A stretch of 60,990 bases of DNA from Lutibacter sp. (GCF_013041805.1 NZ_JABDRI010000029.1:1-60990), one strand, 5' to 3'. Counted from the stretch's first letter, positions 36,053-46,097 are shown. Notes: a model not told the origin generated them from the letters alone. Numbers and translations are program-made.

Positions 36053-36451
36053 ATGTTTAAAAAAGGAACGAAATTATACAGTATTTTATTTAATAAATGT
36101 CCAAAGTGCCATGAAGGTGATTTTATGGTTGAAAAAAATCTATTTAAACTTACAAAGGCATTTAAAATGCATGAAAACTGTCCAAAATGTAATTTTAAAT
36201 ATATGATGGAACCTTCTTTCTTTTATGGCGCAATGTATATAAATTATGCGCTTACGGTTGGTTTGGCAATTGCAACTTTTATTATTTCAGCGTTGGTATT
36301 TGATTTAAGTTTGTTAAAAAGTTTTATCCCAATTGTTGCTGTTCTAGTTGTAACGGCCCCATTTACCATTCGATTATCTCGAATCATTTGGATTAATATA
36401 TTTGTATCTTATGATGCTAGCCTAAAAAAAGATGTTGAAAACGAGCAATAG
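36053..36451 (+). CDS. DUF983 membrane protein
   Basis: 132 residues. The N-terminal zinc-ribbon-like part has Cys-x2-Cys pairs (NKCPKCHEGDF near 14-21 and NCPKCNFKYMMEPSFFYGAMY), followed by two membrane helices. DUF983 proteins are of unknown function. Its 3' end overlaps the FAD oxidoreductase gene on the other strand by 35 bases. Confidence 0.85.
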   Translation: MFKKGTKLYSILFNKCPKCHEGDFMVEKNLFKLTKAFKMHENCPKCNFKYMMEPSFFYGAMYINYALTVGLAIATFIISALVFDLSLLKSFIPIVAVLVVTAPFTIRLSRIIWINIFVSYDASLKKDVENEQ

Positions 36452-37472
36452 AAATTTCATTATCTAGTGTAATGTTTTTCTCTAAGTGGTTATATAGTGC
36501 TTTTGCTGCTATAGGAGCAATCATGACACCTCTAGTTCCTAAGCCATTTAAAACACTTATATTTTTATATTTAGGATGTACACCAACTAAAGGTCTTCTA
36601 TCTTTTACAGTAGGCCTTATTCCTGCTGAGTGGTCTACAATTTTATAGGGAACTTCTATAAATGAATTCAATTTATCAAGTAACTCTTTTTTTCCTTCTG
36701 CCGAAGGCTGCTTTGTTTTATCTTTCCAATTAAATGTAGCGCCCACTCTATAATAATCATTTCCTAATGGAAGAACAAATACAGCTGCCTTTAATGCAAA
36801 ATCAATCGCTAGATTAGGCGCAAGAATTGTAATTAATTCTCCCTTTGCTTCTTGCATTGGCAAATAATTAAAATAAGGATTCTTCTTCAAGCCAAATCCT
36901 TCGCAAAACACTATATTAGATGCTTTTACTCCCTTATAGTTTAATTGAGTTTCACTAATGTTCAATTCTGAGTAGTCAAACCCTTGATTTCTTATAAGTT
37001 GTTTCTCTGATAAATAGTTTCTATAATCTTGAAGTAACAGTTTAGTATCTACTCTTCCTGTATTGATCAATTTTCCAAAACCAAAATCAGCTATAATTCC
37101 TTCAAATTTTTTATGAATTAAATCAGCATCCATATAGTTTGCAAGTAATGGATTATCTGAGGCTATAAACCAGTTATTTTGTTCTTCAACTGATTTAAAT
37201 ATGCGATAAATAGGAATGGTAAAATCATACTTCTTGCCAAATTTATATTCTAAAGACTGATAAAAAGGCAGTGCTACTTTTAGTTGTTCTATTGCGTTCC
37301 AAACTGGCGTAAATCTTTTTAAAATTACTGGATTATACATCCCACCAGCTACTATTGATGAATTTTGAGAATTATCTTCATAAACTACAAATGATTTGTT
37401 GGCTTCTTCTAGCTCTTTTGTAAAAGCTAAACCTGCTAATCCTAAACCAACAATTATATAATCTACATGCAT
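36417..37472 (-). CDS. FAD-dependent oxidoreductase (DAO family)
   Basis: 351 residues. The FAD-binding start YIIVGLGLAGLAFTKEL (residues 5-21; GxGxAG) and the C-terminal HSAGIRPTVKDRRPLVGVHPKYKNISVLNGLGTRGVMIAP are typical of D-amino-acid-oxidase-like enzymes such as glycine/sarcosine oxidase or MnmC-like proteins. The substrate cannot be named. It follows the gldN terminator on the minus strand and is probably a separate transcript. Confidence 0.82.
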   Translation of the reverse strand: MHVDYIIVGLGLAGLAFTKELEEANKSFVVYEDNSQNSSIVAGGMYNPVILKRFTPVWNAIEQLKVALPFYQSLEYKFGKKYDFTIPIYRIFKSVEEQNNWFIASDNPLLANYMDADLIHKKFEGIIADFGFGKLINTGRVDTKLLLQDYRNYLSEKQLIRNQGFDYSELNISETQLNYKGVKASNIVFCEGFGLKKNPYFNYLPMQEAKGELITILAPNLAIDFALKAAVFVLPLGNDYYRVGATFNWKDKTKQPSAEGKKELLDKLNSFIEVPYKIVDHSAGIRPTVKDRRPLVGVHPKYKNISVLNGLGTRGVMIAPIAAKALYNHLEKNITLDNEISIARFQHLFLG

Positions 37473-37495
37473 GCCACAAATGTAGTTCTTAAAAC

Positions 37496-37525
37496 AAAAA
37501 ACTCTTGCGTTTGCAAGAGTTTTTT
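37496..37525 (-). terminator. Terminator of the gld operon
   Basis: ACTCTTGC/GCAAGAGT with a GTTT loop, flanked by A and T runs. On the minus strand it lies 20 bases past the gldN stop. Confidence 0.85.
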
Positions 37526-37544
37526 AAATAATTTAAAAAAGAAT

Positions 37545-38447
37545 TTAGTAATTCCACATATCTAATTCTTTATTACGAATATCGTCTTTAATTTTATTAG
37601 ATTCTATAACCTGAAATAATGCATTCCCTTTCACATATTCAGATACGTCTCTGTTTCCATAAATATTTTCTTCTCTATAAATAATAGAGTTGAACCTTCT
37701 AGCATTTAATAAATGATCAAATGAAATTGGGTAGGCTGAGTTCTTAGAATTGAATACTTTCATTTCATGAAGAATGGGTCTTGCATCTGGAAACCAAACC
37801 CAAAACAATGCTAATTGCTCACTGATATCCATATCCTCTCTTCCCATTGTTTGAACATCTGGTGCTACAGGTGCAATCGCTAATAAACGGTATTTTAACT
37901 CTCCTTGTCGTTTATCAAAATACCAAAGCCCCTTAATTCTGAAGCCCTCAATATCTTGAGAAGTTAAATTAATTTTATCAATATATTCATCAATATTAGT
38001 TGCTCCTGCATTTAACTCATCAATACCAGCTTCAGTTGTGTCAACTCTGTATAATTTCTTACTTATTTCAGATTTAGTCATTTTTGCAGTGAAATAAGAA
38101 TCATCATAAACCTCTGTAATTTTTCCAGATTTAATACCTCTTAATAAGGTGTCAAATAATGAACGTCTATTATTTGAAACATTTGTAGTGTCAACAGGGT
38201 AATACATTGGTAAATTGATACGCTCATTTAAATCTATAAATTCCCAAACAACTTTAGACCATAAAATATCTCTATCATCAATAAAACCATATTCTAAAGG
38301 CTTATCATTATCGACAGCTAACTGCTGATCTGTTTTTACTCCAATATTAGAAGGATTTTTTGCATTCAATAAATTTGACTGTGCATATGTTGTTGTGTAC
38401 AGCACAAATGCTAAAATAAAAATTCCAATATGTCTCTTATTCATCAT
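37545..38447 (-). CDS. gldN: Gliding motility / type IX secretion protein GldN
   Basis: 300 residues with a signal peptide (MMNKRHIGIFILAFVLYTTTYAQ). The body carries GldN/PorN hallmarks such as DDRDILWSKVVWEFIDLNERINLPMYYP and LFWVWFPDARPILHEMKVFN. In the periplasm it forms, with GldK, the ring associated with the outer membrane part of the type IX secretion system. It is 11 bases after gldM and last in the operon. Confidence 0.96.
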   Translation of the reverse strand: MMNKRHIGIFILAFVLYTTTYAQSNLLNAKNPSNIGVKTDQQLAVDNDKPLEYGFIDDRDILWSKVVWEFIDLNERINLPMYYPVDTTNVSNNRRSLFDTLLRGIKSGKITEVYDDSYFTAKMTKSEISKKLYRVDTTEAGIDELNAGATNIDEYIDKINLTSQDIEGFRIKGLWYFDKRQGELKYRLLAIAPVAPDVQTMGREDMDISEQLALFWVWFPDARPILHEMKVFNSKNSAYPISFDHLLNARRFNSIIYREENIYGNRDVSEYVKGNALFQVIESNKIKDDIRNKELDMWNY

Positions 38448-38458
38448 TTAAAACTATT

Positions 38459-39988
38459 TTATTGTATTTCAATACTAACTGCTGAAGCTGATTTTATTTT
38501 ATAGGTACTATTACCAACTAACGATGATTTAATATCGAATATTGTAACAACATCTCCTCTTTTAGCTTTTGCAATTGCCTTTTTAGCTTGAGCATCCATT
38601 TTATTTCCTCTCACAACTACTGCTCCTTGACCTGGGACTTTTAGCGTGAATCCTGAAGTTCTTAACTCTAAGTCAAAATCAAAATCTTCTAATAATGCTC
38701 CAACAGTTGAGTTTTCTAAACTTGTTTTAGGCATTTTTACATAGCCTATTTGTTTTCTTATACTTCCACTAGGTGAAGGAATTCCTTTAATTCTAAAAAC
38801 TTGAGAAGTAGTAACTGTTTGACCATTAGGTAACTTTCCTGATACACTAATTTTAACTTCTTTTCCAGCTCCAGGTGTCATTATATATTTTCCTGAACCC
38901 GATGCCCTAGCAAGTCCAATTCCATTTGCTGTCACTAAATTATCTGGTATTCCTGGAATTGAAATTGTCATTGGATTTGCCACTCCCCTATATACAACAT
39001 TCATTTTATCTGCAGAAATAACGGCACTATTTGGTTTTGGTATTACAGCATAAGAACTATTAATTTCAATTTCAACAGGTTCTCCATTTTCAATAAAAAT
39101 AAATTTACCTTTTACGTCGCGCTCACCAACTGCACCAGCAGGAAAGTCTAGAATTGCACCACCATCCTCTATTTTTGTAATATTTCTTCCATTAACCACA
39201 ACTTCTGATGGTTTTAATGAAGAATCATAACGACCTAAAACAATTTTCCCTTTAAAGTTTTCCCCTTGGAAAAATGCAGATTTTTCAGGTATTAAAATTG
39301 TTTTATAATTGGACATTGAAACATCACTTTCTAATTGACCACCTAAAAGTGTTCCATATATTTCAGATTGTGTTGTTTTAATGTCAGTTTGCATAGATGT
39401 TAAGTTCGTTACTGTAGAAATTAAAGGAAATCCTTCATATCTATTTTTCAACCAAGCTTGTTTACCATCTTCAGTTTCTTGATCTGAAGTATCAAACCTT
39501 TTCTTAATGGTTGGAACCAACATATTACCTTCATTTAAAAGTGCTATTATATTATCTCTATAACCATTAACACGATCTATAAATTCTTGCCCTTCTGCAG
39601 TAAAACCATCGCCCACAAAAAAATGTTCATTTACAATATCAATTTTATCCATCGCCTCATAATTTTTTAGATCATCTTGATCTTCAAGAAATAAGGTTTT
39701 TTTAGCATCTAAATAGGCGTTAAAAGATTTTGACAATTCATCAACTTTTTTCGCTGTTTCATAAAGTTCGGCATACTTTTCCTTTTGCTCACTCGCTTTT
39801 GTCGCTAAGTTTTCAAGAGTTGCATTATTCTTTTCTGTTGCCGTAACGTTATTATCGGAAAGCTTTTCATTCATATAACCGAAAGCAGAAAGCACTTCTT
39901 TTGACATTTGCATTGCAATCATCGCAATGAAAATTAAGTACATAAGGTTGATCATTTTCTGCCTTGCTGATAATTTACCTGAAGCCAT
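38459..39988 (-). CDS. gldM: Type IX secretion motor protein GldM
   Basis: 509 residues. One N-terminal membrane helix (SARQKMINLMYLIFIAMIAMQMSKEVL, about 7-32) is followed by a large periplasmic part of stacked domains. GldM with GldL forms the proton-driven motor, and its periplasmic arm reaches the GldK/N ring. It is 47 bases after gldL. Confidence 0.96.
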   Translation of the reverse strand: MASGKLSARQKMINLMYLIFIAMIAMQMSKEVLSAFGYMNEKLSDNNVTATEKNNATLENLATKASEQKEKYAELYETAKKVDELSKSFNAYLDAKKTLFLEDQDDLKNYEAMDKIDIVNEHFFVGDGFTAEGQEFIDRVNGYRDNIIALLNEGNMLVPTIKKRFDTSDQETEDGKQAWLKNRYEGFPLISTVTNLTSMQTDIKTTQSEIYGTLLGGQLESDVSMSNYKTILIPEKSAFFQGENFKGKIVLGRYDSSLKPSEVVVNGRNITKIEDGGAILDFPAGAVGERDVKGKFIFIENGEPVEIEINSSYAVIPKPNSAVISADKMNVVYRGVANPMTISIPGIPDNLVTANGIGLARASGSGKYIMTPGAGKEVKISVSGKLPNGQTVTTSQVFRIKGIPSPSGSIRKQIGYVKMPKTSLENSTVGALLEDFDFDLELRTSGFTLKVPGQGAVVVRGNKMDAQAKKAIAKAKRGDVVTIFDIKSSLVGNSTYKIKSASAVSIEIQ

Positions 39989-40035
39989 ATTAACTAGTTT
40001 TTTTGTTTATAATTTTAGTTTTATAAGTAAACTAA

Positions 40036-40671
40036 TTAATTGTTTTTAGACATTGCAGACAACATACCACCATAAACTCCATTTAATGAAGAAAGGTTAG
40101 TTGCTAGCGATTCCATTTGCTCTTTAAGTTTTTCTGAATTCACAACAACCTGGTCATTTATCTCTGCTTGACGTGTAGAACTTTCTAATTGAACTTTATA
40201 CAAGCTATTTAATGATTCCATTTGAGCTGCAGCCATAGACATTTGCTCGCTGTATCTATTCGTAGCAGCAATTGAATCAACTGCCGGTGCAATATTTTCA
40301 GCTGCACCTTTAAAGCTTTGAATACTATCTCCTAAGCTTTGCATTAAACCAGCATCTAATTTTGCATCTTTAAGCATTGTGTCTAATTTTTGAGAGAGCA
40401 GACTTTGTGACTCTCTAGCGTCTTTTCTATCTTTATCTCTATCTTGTCCTCCAGATAATTCAGGATACACAAGACTCCAATCTAAATCTTCTTCAACAGA
40501 ATCAAAAGCAGATACGAAGAACACTAAAGCTTCAACTATCATACCTATAGAGAGCATCATTCCTCCACCAGTCCAGTGTTGAATTTTAAATAAAGCTCCT
40601 AAAATTACAATTGACGCTCCAATACCATAAGCGTAGTTAAAAAGTTTTTTTGTATTTCTTGATTGTGCCAT
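40036..40671 (-). CDS. gldL: Type IX secretion motor protein GldL
   Basis: 211 residues, two membrane helices (about 12-30 and 35-55 in GGGMMLSIGMIVEALVFFVSAFD) and a long cytoplasmic helical tail. The glutamate in MIVEALVFF within helix 2 is the kind of membrane-buried acidic residue used for proton flow in GldL. A DLDWSLVYPELSGG segment links the membrane part to the tail. It follows gldK after 41 bases. Confidence 0.96.
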   Translation of the reverse strand: MAQSRNTKKLFNYAYGIGASIVILGALFKIQHWTGGGMMLSIGMIVEALVFFVSAFDSVEEDLDWSLVYPELSGGQDRDKDRKDARESQSLLSQKLDTMLKDAKLDAGLMQSLGDSIQSFKGAAENIAPAVDSIAATNRYSEQMSMAAAQMESLNSLYKVQLESSTRQAEINDQVVVNSEKLKEQMESLATNLSSLNGVYGGMLSAMSKNN

Positions 40672-40712
40672 AATTTAATTTTTAAGTTTGGGTTATTTGA
40701 TTTGGATTGATT

Positions 40713-42071
40713 TTAATTTCCTTCGATATTAGTTCCTAAAAAATCTTGAACAGTTCTAAAACCAATATAGCTTCTAGAAGAATCTGCATACTCATAATCA
40801 CGAGTACTAACCTCTAAAAAATAAGCTACATCTTTCCAAGAACCTCCTCTAATTATTTTTCTATGATTTTTAGTGTTTTCTACATTTGGATTCATTGTTG
40901 AACCTATATAATAAGAAGCTTCATTATAAGCTGTATTCGTCCATTCTGAAACATTTCCTGCCATATTATACAAACCATAATCATTTGGATTGTAAGATTT
41001 CGCTTCCATGGTGTATAGTGCTCCATCTACAGCATAATCACCTCTTACTGGTTTAAAGTTTGCTAAAAAACAACCTCTATCACTTGTTGTATATGGACCA
41101 CCCCAAGGATATGTAGCATAGTCTAATCCTCCACGAGCTGCATATTCCCATTCTGCTTCAGTTGCCAATCTAAAATAAGGAACTGAGCTAGGATTTTTTT
41201 TCGAACGTAAAAAATCGTTTTTCTTTTTAGTTCTCCATCTACAAAATGCTTTTGCTTGACTCCAAGAAACTCCTACAACAGGATAATCATCATATGCTTG
41301 ATGATGAAAATAATCTTGGTGCATTGGATCATTGTATGAATAACTAAAATCTTTTACCCAAACAGTCGTATCTGGATATACTTCAACAATTTCACTTTTT
41401 ATAAAATCTTTTCGCTCTCCTTTTACTTTTGCTGCATTTTCTCTATCAAGCCATGAATATTTAAATTTTAATTTTTTCGTATCTAAAATTCTTTTCCCAT
41501 CAAAACTGTTTTCAATAGAAACATACATGGTATCCATTACTTCTGAATAATACTCATCAGGAAATTCGCTAGTATCCCACAATAAATCTTCTTCCCAACT
41601 TAAAGATCTTCCTTGCAAAGGTGAATTTACATCGCCTAAACTACCGTAATTATTCATCATATATTTTTCATACGGAGTCATGTCAGCGGTATCAATATTT
41701 TTAAATTGATAGTCTGGTAAAATAGTATTTGTATCATCAGACATTAGCTCTGATAATATTGCTAGTTTTGTTCTCACAATTGAATCTCTAACCCAAAATA
41801 CAAACTCTTTGTATTCTGCATTGGTAATTTCAGTTTCATCCATATAATATGGGCGTACTGTTACTGTTCTCGCTGGAGTAGTTAAAGAACCCGCAACATC
41901 TTCATCTTCTTTACCCATTGTAAATGAGCCTCCTGGAATTAGAACCATTCCTAATGGTTTTTGAGAGTGCCATTTAGTTTGAGATCTTTCCCCAACCAAT
42001 TCTCCTTGGTCACTACCTCCACAGCTATAAACTAATAAAGCCATTAAAATATACAATGATATTTTCTTCAT
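40713..42071 (-). CDS. gldK: Type IX secretion lipoprotein GldK
   Basis: About 452 residues, first of gldKLMN. The lipoprotein signal MKKISLYILMALLVYSC has the lipidated Cys17. The body is a formylglycine-generating-enzyme-like fold (MVLIPGGSFTMGKEDED, RLATEAEWEYAARGG, GNVSEWTNTAYN, KIIRGGSW). It is believed to have a structural role in the outer-membrane-associated ring rather than enzymatic. I chose the second of two ATGs (42071 instead of 42086), because the predicted start of transcription lies at about 42090 and the second gives a standard signal peptide. Confidence 0.95.
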   Translation of the reverse strand: MKKISLYILMALLVYSCGGSDQGELVGERSQTKWHSQKPLGMVLIPGGSFTMGKEDEDVAGSLTTPARTVTVRPYYMDETEITNAEYKEFVFWVRDSIVRTKLAILSELMSDDTNTILPDYQFKNIDTADMTPYEKYMMNNYGSLGDVNSPLQGRSLSWEEDLLWDTSEFPDEYYSEVMDTMYVSIENSFDGKRILDTKKLKFKYSWLDRENAAKVKGERKDFIKSEIVEVYPDTTVWVKDFSYSYNDPMHQDYFHHQAYDDYPVVGVSWSQAKAFCRWRTKKKNDFLRSKKNPSSVPYFRLATEAEWEYAARGGLDYATYPWGGPYTTSDRGCFLANFKPVRGDYAVDGALYTMEAKSYNPNDYGLYNMAGNVSEWTNTAYNEASYYIGSTMNPNVENTKNHRKIIRGGSWKDVAYFLEVSTRDYEYADSSRSYIGFRTVQDFLGTNIEGN

Positions 42072-42094
42072 ACTTATTTTCTTCATCTATTTAG

Positions 42095-42127
42095 GCAAAC
42101 CTATTACTAATTATTTAAAAAAACAAT
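42095..42127 (-). promoter_or_regulatory. Promoter of gldKLMN
   Basis: Minus-strand ATTG (42124-42127), 20 bases, TAGGTTTGC (42095-42103). The -7 box is a full match. It places a promoter between the arginase-like gene and gldK, so the gld genes can be transcribed independently of topA. Confidence 0.7.
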
Positions 42128-42186
42128 ATTTAATTTAATCTGTTCTAAACTAAAAAAAATGAAATTTATTTTAAGTTACACCTAAA

Positions 42187-43347
42187 TTATTCCAATTTTT
42201 TTAATGTTTTTATCCATCTATCAGGAATTTCCTGATTAGTTGCGCTTATATAATCTTGATAAGTACATGGTATTAACGCATGCCTCTTAAATTTATTATT
42301 TTCATTTAAACTAATTTCCATCCACCAGCGACCACTCTTATTACTTTTATGAAAATTCAATACTTGATCATCAATTGGAACGATATATTTTTGGTAATTA
42401 TCTTTTAACCCAAAAGGATAATCTTTAGCTCTATAGTTGACTCCTTCAATAAAATACCAGATCATTTGTGCTATCAATTGGGCTGTTCGATTTTTAACAT
42501 CAAACTTTGCATTGTATTCATAAATTCCAAACGATGATACTTTATCACTAATTCCAGCGTACCTAGAAATTGCACAAATTTCAGAACCTGAAAATCCGTT
42601 TGGTGTTGCATTATTATTTGCAGGAGCATCGGCACTTCTAATTGCCGATAAATCTATGGAAACAATATCTGCATCTCTCATTAATGGCTCAACTAATTGA
42701 ATTGAATTTGTAACTTCCCCAAGCCTATAGGTGTCAAAAAATAAACTATCTAATAAGTCAATCTCGTCTTGTGAATTAAAATAAGTTTGAAATCCAATAT
42801 TACTAAAATTGAATAAATTATTTGGCTTATTCATTACAATTTTACTCAAGAAGGATTCAGATGTTAATTCATCTTCAATTGCTCCAACATTAAACTTATT
42901 ATCAACAGACACCATATTCACGGTCTGCTCTAAAACATCATAAGCTCTATAATTGGGATATGTTAAATCTTGGCTGCCTCCAAGAATAATAGGAATAATT
43001 TGATTTTTAACTAGATAAGATATTAAACTTTGTAACGCAAAATATGTATCTTCAACTGAACTACCCTGTTTAATAGTACCTATATCAGCTACATGAACAG
43101 GCCAATTACCAGAGTATAACTTATATAACTCCTTCCTAATTTCATCCAAATTAGAACCTGTTCCATAATTACCAACAGAAGCTCTACTTTCTTGAACACC
43201 AATAAGTGCTATTTTTTTATTTGCTAAATCAGGGAAACCATTTTGTGTAGTATAAATTTCAATTAACTGACCAAGAGTTTGATTTGGTTGCATTTTGGCG
43301 TGAGCCAATAATGTTTCATCAACAGGATTCAAATATTCGAAATTCAT
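42187..43347 (-). CDS. Arginase-fold protein with degenerate metal site
   Basis: 386 residues; the overall pattern is that of the arginase/formiminoglutamase family. The metal ligands are mostly changed: the His of the first motif is Gln126 (LGGSQDLTYP), DxHxD is D149-N-K151-F-N153, and of the third motif (DxD) only the first Asp remains (SIDLSAIRSADAP, D232 then S234). A two-manganese centre is therefore unlikely, and activity as a ureohydrolase is doubtful. It lies between topA (52 bases upstream) and gldK. I infer a non-enzymatic role, perhaps connected to its neighbours; databases may label it formimidoylglutamase. Confidence 0.8.
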   Translation of the reverse strand: MNFEYLNPVDETLLAHAKMQPNQTLGQLIEIYTTQNGFPDLANKKIALIGVQESRASVGNYGTGSNLDEIRKELYKLYSGNWPVHVADIGTIKQGSSVEDTYFALQSLISYLVKNQIIPIILGGSQDLTYPNYRAYDVLEQTVNMVSVDNKFNVGAIEDELTSESFLSKIVMNKPNNLFNFSNIGFQTYFNSQDEIDLLDSLFFDTYRLGEVTNSIQLVEPLMRDADIVSIDLSAIRSADAPANNNATPNGFSGSEICAISRYAGISDKVSSFGIYEYNAKFDVKNRTAQLIAQMIWYFIEGVNYRAKDYPFGLKDNYQKYIVPIDDQVLNFHKSNKSGRWWMEISLNENNKFKRHALIPCTYQDYISATNQEIPDRWIKTLKKLE

Positions 43348-43399
43348 TAAAAAGGGGTTATGTCTTTTTCTTTATTTTAATGCAAGATAATGTTTTTTT

Positions 43400-45895
43400 T
43401 TATTTTTTGGATGTTTTACGCTTTGTAGTTTTTTTTACAGCTTTCTTTTTTGGGGTCTTCTTTTCAATAATTGATTTTACTTCCTCTAATGTTAATTTAG
43501 TTGCATCAACAGTTTTAGGTAATTCAATTTTTAATTTTCCTTTTAAAATATTTGATCTACCCCAGCGCGCCTTTTCAACTCTAATTCCTTCCTCTTCCCA
43601 ATTATGAAGTACTTTTTCAATGTCTTTCCTTTTTTTATCTTCTATTAATTCAATAATATTCTCTTGAGTTAGATGATCAAAATCGTACTTTTTATTTACA
43701 TTGATAAATGTATTATTCCATTTTAGAAAAGGTCCAAATCGTCCAACACCTTTTTGAACTGGCAAATTTTCATATTCAGCAATAGGAGCATCTGCCTTTT
43801 GCTTTTCTTTTATTAACTCCGTTGCTCTATCCATATCAACCGACATTGGATTTTCGTCTCTTGGTATTGAAACAAACATCTTATCATATTTAATATATGG
43901 ACCAAAACGACCATTAGCTACAATTACGTCAATTTCTTCATAAGTACCAATAGTTTTTGGAAGTTTAAACAAATCCATCGCCTCTTCATAAGAAATAGAG
44001 GTTAATGTTTGATCTCCTTGCAAACTTGCAAATTTTGGTTTTTCCTCATCTGTAGCTTCCCCAATTTGAACCATTGCTCCAAACCTTCCTAAACGTGCAT
44101 ATACATTTTTACCGCTTTCTGGATCTACTCCTAACAAGCGTTCTCCTTTAGCTCTATCTGCATTTTCTAATACATCTTCAACAATTGGATGAAATTTGGT
44201 GTAGAAATCTTTTATCATTGCAATCCAATCTTCTTTTCCTTCTGAAATATCATCAAATTCTGATTCTACCTTGGCTGTAAAACCAAAATCTAATATATTA
44301 GAGAAATTTTCTACAAGAAAATCGTTTACAATGTTTCCAATGTCTGTTGGAATTAACTTTCCTTTATCTGAACCAACTTTTTCTGTTAAAGTTGTTACAG
44401 TTACTTTTTGACTTTCTAGTTTTAACTGTGTATAATTTCTATCAATTCCTTCAACTGTTCCTTTTGCAACATATTCTCTTTTCTGAATTGTTGAAATTGT
44501 TGGAGCATATGTTGAAGGACGACCAATACCAAGTTCTTCTAATCTTTTTACTAAAGAAGCCTCTGTATAACGATAGGGAGCTTTTGTATATCGCTCTGTT
44601 GCTGTTATATTATCATTAATTAAAACTTCCCCAACCTTCATAAATGGCAACATGCCTTCTTGCTCTTCATCTTCATTATCAGTCCCTTCTAAATACACCG
44701 TTAAAAAACCATCAAATTTTATCATTTCACCATTTGAAGTAAACACCTTTGAATTATTGGCATTCGATATTTTAACATTCGTACGTTCTAATTGTGCATC
44801 ACTCATTTGAGAGGCAATAGTTCTTTTCCAAATTAAACTATACAATCTATCTTGGTCATAATCAACTGAAACAGTTTGTGTACTCATATTTGTAGGCCGT
44901 ATGGCCTCATGAGCTTCTTGTGCACCTTTAGCCTTATTACTGAAACTTCTTGGCTGACTATATTTTTCTCCGTAAGAAGAAATAATTTCTTGCTGTGCAT
45001 CATCTTTAGCATCATTTGATAAGTTTACACTATCTGTCCTCATATAGGTAATTAAACCTGCTTCGTACAAACGTTGTGCTATCATCATTGTTTTTGACAC
45101 AGGAAAATACAATTTTCTTGATGCTTCTTGCTGCAATGTTGAAGTTGTAAAAGGAGCTGCCGGAGATTTTTTAGCTGGTTTTTTTTGCAAATCATCCACC
45201 TTAAAATCAGCAGCAATACAAGAATTTAAAAACGATTCTGCTTTGGCTTTTGACTGAAAGTTTTTAGGTAATGATGCTTTAAATTTTTTACCTTCTTCTG
45301 TTAAAAATTCACCAACAACTTTATAAGATGCTGCTGGTGTAAAGCTTTCTATTTCTCTTTCCTTTTCAACAATTAAACGAACAGCAACAGATTGAACTCT
45401 ACCCGCTGACAAGCCTCCTCTAATTTTTCTCCAAAGTACAGGAGATAACTCATAACCTACCAATCGATCTAAAACTCTACGCGCTTGCTGTGCATTCACC
45501 AAATTATAATCAATACTTCTTGGGTTTTCAACAGCTTTTAATATTGCTTTCTTAGTAATTTCATGAAAAACAATACGCTTTGTATTTATGTTTTTTAATT
45601 TTAATTGTTCAAATAAATGCCACGCAATAGCCTCTCCTTCACGGTCCTCATCCGATGCTAACCAAACAGTATCGGCTTTTTTTGCTAAATCCTTTAGTTT
45701 TTTTACAATTGCCTTTTTATCTGTAGCAACTATATACTTTGGCATAAAATCACCCTCTACATTTATTCCAATTTCTTTTGAAGGCAAATCTGCAATATGC
45801 CCAAAACTTGATTCTACCTGAAAATCTTTACCTAAAAAATTTTCAATTGTTTTTGCTTTTGCAGGTGACTCAACTATTACTAAATTTTTAGCCAT
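43400..45895 (-). CDS. topA: DNA topoisomerase I
   Basis: Relaxes negative supercoils. The 831 residues start with a Toprim domain (LVIVESPAKAKTIENFLG; DREGEAIAWHL) and have the catalytic tyrosine in AGLITYMRTDSVNLS. The C-terminus has no zinc-finger cysteines; it carries repeated TopA C-terminal domains (RLGRFGAMVQIG, NGRFGPYIKYDKMFVSIP, GRFGPFLKWNNTFINV) and a Lys/Thr-rich tail (KKTPKKKAVKKTTKRKTSKK) as in other Bacteroidota. A TAnnTTTGC box on the minus strand at 45982-45990 is the likely promoter. Confidence 0.97.
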   Translation of the reverse strand: MAKNLVIVESPAKAKTIENFLGKDFQVESSFGHIADLPSKEIGINVEGDFMPKYIVATDKKAIVKKLKDLAKKADTVWLASDEDREGEAIAWHLFEQLKLKNINTKRIVFHEITKKAILKAVENPRSIDYNLVNAQQARRVLDRLVGYELSPVLWRKIRGGLSAGRVQSVAVRLIVEKEREIESFTPAASYKVVGEFLTEEGKKFKASLPKNFQSKAKAESFLNSCIAADFKVDDLQKKPAKKSPAAPFTTSTLQQEASRKLYFPVSKTMMIAQRLYEAGLITYMRTDSVNLSNDAKDDAQQEIISSYGEKYSQPRSFSNKAKGAQEAHEAIRPTNMSTQTVSVDYDQDRLYSLIWKRTIASQMSDAQLERTNVKISNANNSKVFTSNGEMIKFDGFLTVYLEGTDNEDEEQEGMLPFMKVGEVLINDNITATERYTKAPYRYTEASLVKRLEELGIGRPSTYAPTISTIQKREYVAKGTVEGIDRNYTQLKLESQKVTVTTLTEKVGSDKGKLIPTDIGNIVNDFLVENFSNILDFGFTAKVESEFDDISEGKEDWIAMIKDFYTKFHPIVEDVLENADRAKGERLLGVDPESGKNVYARLGRFGAMVQIGEATDEEKPKFASLQGDQTLTSISYEEAMDLFKLPKTIGTYEEIDVIVANGRFGPYIKYDKMFVSIPRDENPMSVDMDRATELIKEKQKADAPIAEYENLPVQKGVGRFGPFLKWNNTFINVNKKYDFDHLTQENIIELIEDKKRKDIEKVLHNWEEEGIRVEKARWGRSNILKGKLKIELPKTVDATKLTLEEVKSIIEKKTPKKKAVKKTTKRKTSKK

Positions 45896-45981
45896 AAATA
45901 CGTATTAAAATTATTTTTCAACCTTCAATAAAACCATTTTCATCATTCCAATTAAATTGAATGTTATTGAAATTTTCGATT

Positions 45982-46013
45982 GCAAAAGTATATAGATTTT
46001 TTTAAATGCAACT
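45982..46013 (-). promoter_or_regulatory. Promoter of topA
   Basis: Minus-strand GTTG (46010-46013), 19 bases, TACTTTTGC (45982-45990). The -7 box is complete; the upstream box has G for T. Confidence 0.6.
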
Positions 46014-46097
46014 TTTAAACTTTCAAAATCACATATTTTAACAAATAATTCACTTACAAAATTCTGCCAATATGTCATCTTTTTGAAAAATTGGTTA

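Noticed and set aside
42187-43347. Active formimidoylglutamase or arginase
   Set aside because: Most metal-binding residues are replaced, and no histidine or arginine breakdown gene is adjacent.
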